Assembly: GCA_028583605.1 (NCBI GenBank)
Contig: CM053336.1
Coordinates: 24,847,004-24,911,003, forward strand
Length of the DNA stretch: 64,000 nucleotides
Source of the DNA: Dastarcus helophoroides
Taxonomy: Eukaryota > Arthropoda > Insecta > Coleoptera > Bothrideridae
Reading direction: 5' to 3'
The notes beneath the pieces were generated by a model, which did no database searches, had not been told where the DNA came from, and worked only from the letters and a program-made list of their open reading frames with translations. The position numbers and the translations under genes are program-made. Below, piece after piece: positions 56,485-64,000 of this stretch; positions within the stretch are counted from its first letter, which is position 1, and the number at the start of each line of letters is the position of its first letter.

Positions 56485-57330
56485 ATAATAAATAATCTAA
56501 AATAATTTTCATTACTAAAAAAGATGGTCAGGCAAGTTTTCATTTTAGATTTATCACACACCCTAAAATAACCCATAATTAATTTGATAAATAGTTTTCT
56601 GATAGTTTAATTGTCGATAAAGATTATTTTTATTCATAATATCATATAAGAGTTCACTTAATGTGAAACTGGAAAATAAAAGCAAAGATTGTAACAACAA
56701 CCCTTATGAAGACTCTATGAGTCAAAAAGCAATTAAAATTTACATAAGATAATTTAAAAAAATATAGGGTGTTCCATTAGAAATAACAAAGTTATCGCTG
56801 TTTGAATTTATCAAAATGTTCAGTGGTGAATTCAACACTCGGTATAAGGTTTTTAAATTAGAAACATTGTGCAAGATAGTTTTGCATGTGCTTTACTTAC
56901 ATACCAAATAAAATTAATTAATATCTGGTTTCTGGAAAAACTTACAAAGATTTTCGTGGCACCTTGCATCTGCCAAATTTCTTATAAAAAATTATTTACC
57001 TCAAAAAATACTAAGAGCAATGTTTGTCATCCAAAGTGGCCTTAACCTAATTAACAGAAATCAAAGATGCAAAAATATTTAGGGTATATAATTTAAAATA
57101 ACGAAGTTGGTGTCAACTTCCGGCATATTCAGAAGCACTAAAACTTTGCGAATATTTTAGTTGTATTGGTATCGTTGACTTTGCTAAGTAGCTTAATTTT
57201 TAGATTTTTTGGATGAGTACTTTGTCAGATATCAATGGCTGCGTTTCCCGGTGGGACAGTCTGTATAGTCAGACCTATGTTGCATAAATATCTGAATAGT
57301 GTACCGTAGTCGGAAATGGTCTTCTCGCTG
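56485..57330. repeat. Dispersed repeat family F, copy 2
   Basis: Direct-repeat partner of 20010-21015: AGATGGTCAGGCAAG, AAGAGTTCACTTAATGTGAA, TAGGGTGTTCCATTAGAAA, AAATAACGAAGTTGGTGTC and GGTGGGACAGTCTGTATAG occur in the same order. Internal distances differ by indels. Confidence 0.65.
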
Positions 57331-57435
57331 ATTCCAGGGGTCTTGGAGCTTATTTACATTTGAAACAAATCGGCCAGACATCACAAGACTAGCAGCATGT
57401 TAAATTTTTAGCAAGAATAAGAAAACAAAAATTTT

Positions 57436-58145
57436 AGAAGGTAAAAGTTGAAAAAATGAATGTTTTGACTCGCATTCTGATAATGATCAATCCCATCGCC
57501 AACCCTCATAAAGGTAAGAGTTTTATATTATTTTACTTTTAACGCAAAATATATGTGAGAAAAAGCATTATAGCAATAACATTAAAACCATATGTTAAGG
57601 TTAATTATTTATATAACTCTACAGAAAAAAAATAACCCTAGTGGTAAATCACTCTATTCAATGATTTCCTTTAAAATATCCCGAGACAGGTCAATTTTTT
57701 TATAATTCTCCTAATGACACTGCCAAATTAAATAAAATTTAGTTGTTTAAAAGCTGATATACAGGAAAAAAGTCAAACCCACCCCCATAAAAATTAGAGG
57801 TTGAAACTCTCTGGCATAAGTGATACGCTCTGAGAGGCACATTCTCTTATGAAAAATAATGTTATATTAGTTTCACCGAAAAATTTCAATTTATTCTTGA
57901 GATATTAAAGAAAAACAGTTTTTGAAGGTTATTTTTAGGGGAGAGGAGTTCGCCACCTAAATCACAAATTTAGCATTTTAAAAAATTGTTGATACATTAC
58001 TTTGATAAGAAATCAACATATAATAAGTTAAAGGTGAAAAAATAAATGTTTCGACTCGCAATGAAATAATGACCAAATCCATGAGTTTGTTAAGCGTCAT
58101 AAAAATAAGGGTGTTATGTTATTTCACTATTAATACAAAATATAT
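57436..58145. repeat. ~590-bp tandem repeat, one full unit plus a truncated one
   Basis: The phrase TGTTTTGACTCGCA at 57461 returns as TGTTTCGACTCGCA at 58047, a period of 586. The second unit stops near 58145. The unit also carries GTCAAACCCACCCCCATAA and a stretch of G-rich sequence near its end. The same units recur at 61608-62760. Confidence 0.8.
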
Positions 58146-59599
58146 AGATTGTAACAAATTTGAAATACAAATCTTGTCCCCCGAAACCACGAAAGATAAA
58201 AAAAAAACACAACAAATGTTTATCAGATAAGTTTCACTTGCATTTGTTAACTTTTTCTGAAATTCAATTTCAAGTGTAACTTTATAGTTATAATTTTAAT
58301 CTAACAAATAATTTAACATTTTTATCAAAATTTGTATTTTAAACACAACTATTTTAGATTTTTCTTCAATTGATGCAGAAAGTTCCAAATTGGGTAATTT
58401 TTTAGATTTTTCTCTTGTTTTGAAAAATTACACTTTTATCTCGTAACATCGCCTTTTTTTTGGAAATGTTGAGAAATTTTCATTAATAAATTTTAAACTT
58501 CTGATGTGAAATTATCATTTTAATCATGAAATGGCAATTTTTTTTTTAAATGTTGAATTGAAACTAAATTTTTCTTGGGAATTTAAAGTTTTTTCCAATT
58601 GAACTAATGGGTTAAAGAAGGGTGAGGTGTATTATTAGGTTTTACGATGATAAGGGGGAAAGGGTTAAAATGTCCAACGTCAGTATTAGATGCTACGTAA
58701 TTTATGGACCCTAAGTAAAATGTGGATATCATTTTTTTTCAGATGTGGAGCTTTCCCAAAAAAATTCTTGCCAAAGACCCAAAAAAGAGCGTATACATTT
58801 AAGAAATAGGGCACGACAAAATAAGCGCCGACCGAAGTCAGTGCGCACAGTTTAGGCAGAGTTATGTCAAAAGTGTGGATAATTTTTGACTTGCCCTTGT
58901 ATATAAAATAATTTTTTCGAAACTTCAAATTTCTGCCAATCACTCTTAAAAAAGCGTTACTTTTAAAAAGTAAAGGGTCCTAAAAATGTTCTTGCCTACT
59001 AGTTCCTAATTACTCACTGCCCATATTTTTAAATAAAAATAGCAATTTCGGGGTTAGCTCCTATATTACTAATAACAAATTAAAATCTCCAAAAATAAGA
59101 AATGTCAAATTATCCAAAAAAATTGTTATCATTTATATAAAACCATGTTCTTGAAATTTCGAGATTAGCAAGAGAGATCTTAAAAAAACCAAATTACGTA
59201 AAATAAATAAATAAATACATAAATAAATACATAAATATATAAATTTGAAGTCAAAATTAAAACAACAACTTTCCGAAAGATTTTGAGAAAAAAAAGGAAC
59301 TTTGTGATTAGGCACAATTCTTTTGAAATCCAAAACCAACATCTCTATGAATAATCTTAATATTCGGTTTAAAATAGAAAAGTAAAGAGACTAAAAAGAA
59401 AGGTGGATATGCAAATATTGGAAGTTTCAAAAATGCTCATAAATCATATAAAAAATGTCTCGAAAAATTGTAATGTTGTTGCATCCGAAATTGGACAACA
59501 TTTTGAGTTCCAGATTCAGGCCGGTAAGAGTAAAAATTTTAACTATAGTCGAACCTTTAAAGGAAAGTAAAAACCAAATATGTCTTTAAATTTTAAGGA
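58146..59599. other. AT-rich DNA without genes
   Basis: Holds half of the hairpin seen at 33085 (58168-58190), a T-rich degenerate patch at about 58200-58620 and an AAATACAT-type tract at 59203-59240. An 85-codon minus-strand frame at 58943-58686 has no recognisable domain. Confidence 0.45.
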
Positions 59600-60180
59600 A
59601 ATGCTGCAAATTTAGTTGTTAATTTATAGCTAACATTTTTGTCAAAAGTTGAACTTTTTAAATATTTTGATTTTTTTCAAACTTTTAAATTTTTGAAAAT
59701 TTCAACATTTTAAAAAACATTTAAGTTTTCCTAGTATTTTTAAATTTTAACGTTTTCTTTGGTTAATATTTTGACTTTAAAATACCTCTTTTTTTTCTTG
59801 AAATTTTAACTTTTAGGTCAATTTTGACATTTTGAAAAATCTTGACATTTTAAAATTTTTGCTTACTGCAAATTTCCATTTTTATCAAAATTTTGAATAT
59901 TTGCCAATATTTCGAATTTAAAATTTGAATTTTTTTTTTTGAGTTTTTAATAAATATTTTTGGATATTTCGACTTTATGAAAATTTTAACTTATTGAAAA
60001 ATTTCTATTTCTACTTTTTACTTTTTCTCGAAATTTAAAATTTTAATCCGTTTTGACTTATATTCTTTAAATAAATTTTTTGTACTTTTTTTAAATACTG
60101 AATCCTTTAAAAACTGTTTTTATTTAAATGTAGATACTTTTAAAATTTTAACGTTTTTAAATTTTAGATTTTTAAATTTC
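59600..60180. repeat. Degenerate T-rich low-complexity tract
   Basis: Same texture as 381-1668 (TTTTGAAATTTTAAC-like phrases), T-rich on the plus strand. Confidence 0.65.
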
Positions 60181-60192
60181 ACTTATTTATAA

Positions 60193-60642
60193 AATAAAAC
60201 TCCGTTGATCTGACCTCGGATGGTCTGACTCTCCGGATGATCCGACCTTCATCTTGGTACTGCATAAAATTAGTATTTTTGCATTTTTAGGTTGTGAATT
60301 TTTTTCTAGGTAAATTTTGTAAATAAAATATGCTTTTGAACTGCCCAAAGCACGCTGAATAAAATCTGTACTCCTCCTGTTTTGATACATTTAAAAATAT
60401 GAATTGATAGAGGTACAGAAGCCTGCCCTTTAAACCTGTAAAACAAAACAATTTTGGCTTTTTTTTAAATATTTATATCAAAAATGTTACATACATATTG
60501 ATTAAAAATCAAATATGTATTATATTAGGTAGAATATGTATGTAATTCAAAGTACACATCTTTACTTAAAATTGGTCTGGCCTTTTGTGGAATCCGACCT
60601 AGCCCTTAGTCTTGTCATGGTCAAATTAAGGGAGAACTATTG
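60193..60642. mobile_element. Tigger-like non-autonomous element, second copy
   Basis: Left end AATAAAACTCCGTTGATCTG and right end GGGAGAACTATTG are relatives of the termini at 32180 and 32916; an internal phrase GGAATCCGACC also fits the family. It is shorter than the first copy and its ends are approximate. Confidence 0.55.
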
Positions 60643-61135
60643 TTTATTTTTAAATTTGTAGGTTATCTTCTTCTGGGATTCGTTAAACATTTTTCGTACA
60701 TTCTCAAAAACGTTCACAATGGCCCCTCAGATGTCTTTTTAAACTTCTTAATTCATTTGGATTCAACTTCTTTCTCTATAATCAAGGACTCTCCCACTAA
60801 CGTCGTTTTACCTCTGTCTCTTTCTGTATAAATAAACAGATAATGAAATATAAAGCTGCTCATAAATTCTTTGTAATTTTCGTTTGTACAAGATTTCAAT
60901 TTTAAATTTTTTAATTTTATAACTCCATCATCAAAAACGTAAACAAAACGATTAATAAATTCGTAGCAAGCAAAAAGTAGCAGTCACGAGCAAGGAGATG
61001 CGTAGATAGGTTTAATTGTAGTTTTGCGCTAAGCGTTTTAAATTATGTGCATGTTTTATTACACCTGCCTGTGTATAAATCTACAAAAAAAAGTTTTGTG
61101 TGCTGGAGGCCGGACTATAACTTTCTGTTGTATTT
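60643..61135. other. AT-rich DNA, nothing recognised
   Basis: No frame, RNA or repeat could be supported. Confidence 0.4.
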
Positions 61136-61318
61136 TTTCTTGCTGAACACGAATCTGAAGGAAGTTAAAATTGGGGGTCAATGAACAAATAATGAATGAA
61201 AACCCAAAAAACCGATAAAAGTCACAATACATTTATCAGTTATTTAGTTTTTCATAATTATTTGCTCATTGACCCCCACTTTTGACTTTAGATTCATGTT
61301 CAGCGTAAAGGAATACCC
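61136..61318. mobile_element. Foldback MITE (~183 bp)
   Basis: TGCTGAACACGAATCTGAAG with GGGGGTCAATGAACAAATAA on the left is matched by the inverse on the right (TTATTTGCTCATTGACCCCC and CTTTAGATTCATGTTCAGCG). The arms are about 75 bp round a short loop. Confidence 0.8.
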
Positions 61319-61560
61319 TAGAAAATCATAATCCGAACCCCAGTAACACGATTTTTTTGTTGCCGTGTGTAATCAAATTTAAACGCAATTTAAACACTTA
61401 CAGTATACATCTTTTCCATAACCTAAACTTATTGTTAATATATATTTTAGGTGTAAGGATAGGTTATCAAGCGACATAAGCTTCTCGTTCCCAAGAAGAT
61501 GTGACTTAATGCGTAGGACCGTTGATTTTTGCTATTCAATATTCTGTGTACTGTTTGATA
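61319..61560. other. AT-rich DNA, nothing recognised
   Basis: No supported feature. Confidence 0.4.
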
Positions 61561-62760
61561 AAGAAAAAACAAAACTTTTATATTGATGAAATATCGGCAT
61601 TAAATAAGTAGAAGGTGAAGAAATGAATGCTTTGACTCGCAATCTGGTAATGCTCAATCTCATCACCAACCCTTATAAAGGTAAAAGTTTAATATTATTT
61701 CACTTTCACTGCAAAATATATGTCAGAAAAAGCATTATAGCAATAAAATTTAAACCATATGTTGTGTTTAATTATTCATATCTTTCTACAGAAAAAAAAA
61801 ACCTTAGGGGTAAATCATCCTTTCCATTGCTTTTTTTGTAAAATCCCGAGACAAGTCAATTTTATTTTTTAATTTTCTTAATGACATTGCTAAATTTCAT
61901 GAAATTTAAAGATTTAAAAGTTGGTATAAAAGAAAAAAATTAAACCCACCCCTATACAAATTAGAGGTTGCAACCCTTTGGCATAACTGATATGTTTTTA
62001 GAAGCACATTGCACATTCTTATGGGAAATAACTTAAGAATGGTTTTACCAAAAAATTCCAATTTATTTTTGAGATATTAAAGAAAAATTGTTTTTGAGGA
62101 TTATTTTTAGGGGGTGGGGAGTTTACCACCTAAATCACAAATTTAGCATCTAAAAAAAATTTTTGATACATTATTTTCATGAAATATCAACATATAATAA
62201 GTTAAAGGTGAAAAAATAAATGTTTTGATTCGCAATCTAATAATGAACAAATCCCTGGGGTTCTCCAAGGGTCACAAAAATAGGGGTGTTACGTTATTTC
62301 ACTGTAAATGCAAAATATATGTCAAAATAATCATTATAGAAATAAAATTGGAAACATATGTTGTGTTTTACTTTCCATATCACTGCACAGAAAAAAATTA
62401 ACTCAAGGGGTAAATCATCCCTTTCAAGGATTTTTGATGCAAAACCCCGAGACAAGTCAATTTTATTTTTTAGTGTTCTTAATAAAATTATTTAATTTGA
62501 TAAAAATCAGTTATTCAAAAGTTGATATATAAGAAAAAAAAATGAAACTCACCACCATAAAAATTGGGGGTAGCAACTTTTTAATATAACCAATATGTTT
62601 TTAGAAGCGCTTTTTTATAAAAAATAACAGAGCGTTTGTTTCATCAAAAAATTCTAATTAACTCTTGAGTTATTAAGGAAAAACTGTTTTTGAGGTTAAC
62701 TTTAAGGGGTGGTTTCACCACTTAAATCGCCGAGTTAGCATCTAAAAAAAATACGTGTCT
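61561..62760. repeat. ~590-bp tandem repeat, two units with a remnant of a third
   Basis: Units start near 61608 and 62203 (TGCTTTGACTCGCA at 61628, TGTTTTGATTCGCA at 62221, period 593). A short tail of a preceding unit (61585-61607, GAAATATCGGCATTAAATAA) comes before. Short open frames such as 62308-62532 arise from the unit and are not genes. Confidence 0.8.
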
Positions 62761-63544
62761 AATATTTTGTCATGTACTATAATATATCACAAAATGAAAA
62801 AAATCGGTGGGGTACACCTCGGGTACTTTCCTTGTTAGTGGGCCAAGGGTTGTCAATCTATCTTTAGCGTAAAGCTAGGTAAATGTATAATAGTTGCCCG
62901 AATTGTTGCTTAAGTTACTTCTTATTTGATTGTTAATAGATATTTTGTTGAATAATACACAGTACACAGTTTTTCTGTAAAATAATATGATTTTAGCGAG
63001 AAATAAGTCAATCTTTTAAGTTTTATCATTAATCATATTATTATTATATAAATTATAAGATCTTTATACAACTGTATCTGGTTTCTGAAAGATAGAATTA
63101 ACGAATCTTATTTTGTATTAGAAAGACCTAAATTAGAGCTTCGTTCATCATTGACTTAATGTGAAAGAGTATCTAATTTTCTTTCATTTCCTTTTCCAAG
63201 CCAATCGTTTGACTTGCAACAATAGTTTTTCAATAGGGTATTTATAACAGAATTGATTAAAATTATAACTATAAATATACTATTATGAATTTCACATTGC
63301 GGCAAATCTAATAACAAATTATATTGAGTAATGTATTCCAATGTTATTGCTAATAAAAATTGCCTTTTATTATGAATACTTAGAAAAGAATCCTCTTGGT
63401 TGTCTAAACTTTTATTGAAACTTATTTAGGCATATAAAACAATATTAGTGACTCTGTCTTCTGGAAACTTAAGACCTCCTCTACTTACATTTTTTATAAG
63501 GTAATAATTATCTTCGATTTGTAGATCATCATTATATGTTAAAT
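62761..63544. other. AT-rich DNA, nothing recognised
   Basis: The left part ends the tandem repeat array. A 61-codon minus-strand frame (63341-63156) has no recognisable features. Confidence 0.4.
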
Positions 63545-64000
63545 TTATTTAACATGATTCACAGTTAAATTTTTTAACAAAATATAGCAACAATAACCGG
63601 CCAAATAAGTAATAACCGGCATTACCCATTTCACTTTTTCGATGTCCTCTTCGGTAATATGAAAATTAGGAGCAAACCAACCTAATTTTAAATTTGTTTC
63701 CTTGGACTGTTCCATCGCGAACTCATTATCATTATCATAAAAAATGCGAATATTTAATATGCCAACGCAGGGTGATTTTAGAGACATCAGGGATTGTATT
63801 CTAATTTTTTTTTCACACTTATATAACTGGCGTATATGAATGTTATATTGTCTCCTGCCATTTGACGATACTTTCCAAACCTATTTTCGAGAGAATCTGT
63901 TTGAAATGTACCAAGAAGAACATAATTAATGCCCATTTCCTCAAAACAATATTTTTAAATTTTTAGCATACCATAAATGGTATGACGTAAAGCTGTGAAT
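63545..64000 (-). pseudogene. P-element-like (THAP9-type) transposase, C-terminal part, broken and cut by the window edge
   Basis: Reading on the minus strand from 64000: FTALRHTIYGMLKI, a stop, then YVLLGTFQTDSLENRFGKYR (LG-FQTD-LE-RFG-YRQ is a hallmark of P-type transposases). A frameshift precedes HIRQLYKCEKK and a second one precedes the last open frame (63787-63545), which holds VMPVITYLAGYCCYILLKNL. The I-x-Y-(I/L)-A-G-Y motif is also typical. The N-terminal THAP and catalytic parts would lie right of the window. It is inactive as read. Confidence 0.7.

Overview
The window is nuclear DNA of an arthropod, most likely an insect. It is very AT-rich and intron-bearing, and its transposon classes (pogo/Tigger-like, Tc1/mariner, P-element-like, hAT MITE, mdg1/412-type gypsy, R4/Dong-type non-LTR, Penelope-like) are typical of insects. 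Low gene density and heavy repeat load suggest a large, repeat-rich genome; I cannot name the species. No bacterial-style operon, rRNA, tRNA or CRISPR array was seen.

The only host gene I can support is the 3' part of one plus-strand gene resembling the arthropod thioredoxin/NDK-domain protein NME8/TXNDC3, a relative of an axonemal outer-dynein-arm intermediate chain. Three exons with consistent splice phases are visible: 7313-7681, 29150-29685 (DUF4746-like) and 31629-32091 (acidic last exon, with a poly(A) signal). Two broken extra copies of the last exon, at 16488-16810 and 17486-17781, lie in the 21.5-kb intron. The upstream thioredoxin exons were not found and probably lie left of the window.

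Everything else is mobile or repetitive DNA. From 1673 to 4470 is a nearly full-length but broken pogo-like element with terminal inverted repeats. From about 8640 to 10791 is a second, internally deleted relative with a 1.4-kb palindromic element nested in it. Long palindromic (foldback) elements recur at 9190-10560, 13245-14240, 14465-15735, 27455-28955 and 34737-35905. The one at 13245 is split by a solo LTR with an ATAT target duplication.

From 36 to 50.2 kb is a dense nest of about ten R4/Dong-type (restriction-like endonuclease) non-LTR retrotransposon copies and pieces, most bounded by (TAA)n tracts. This matches the known TAA-repeat targeting of Dong. A 1.2-kb-arm inverted duplication lies inside it. 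At 50492-53446 is a deleted gypsy element on the minus strand whose LTRs match solo LTRs at 13816 and 30816.

The right end holds a candidate hammerhead ribozyme (54929-54996), copies of several anonymous repeats, a ~590-bp tandem repeat, Tigger-like and foldback MITEs, and a broken P-element-like transposase at the right edge. Between these, long tracts of degenerate T-rich or A-rich sequence (runs such as AAATTTTGA) fill introns and flanks.
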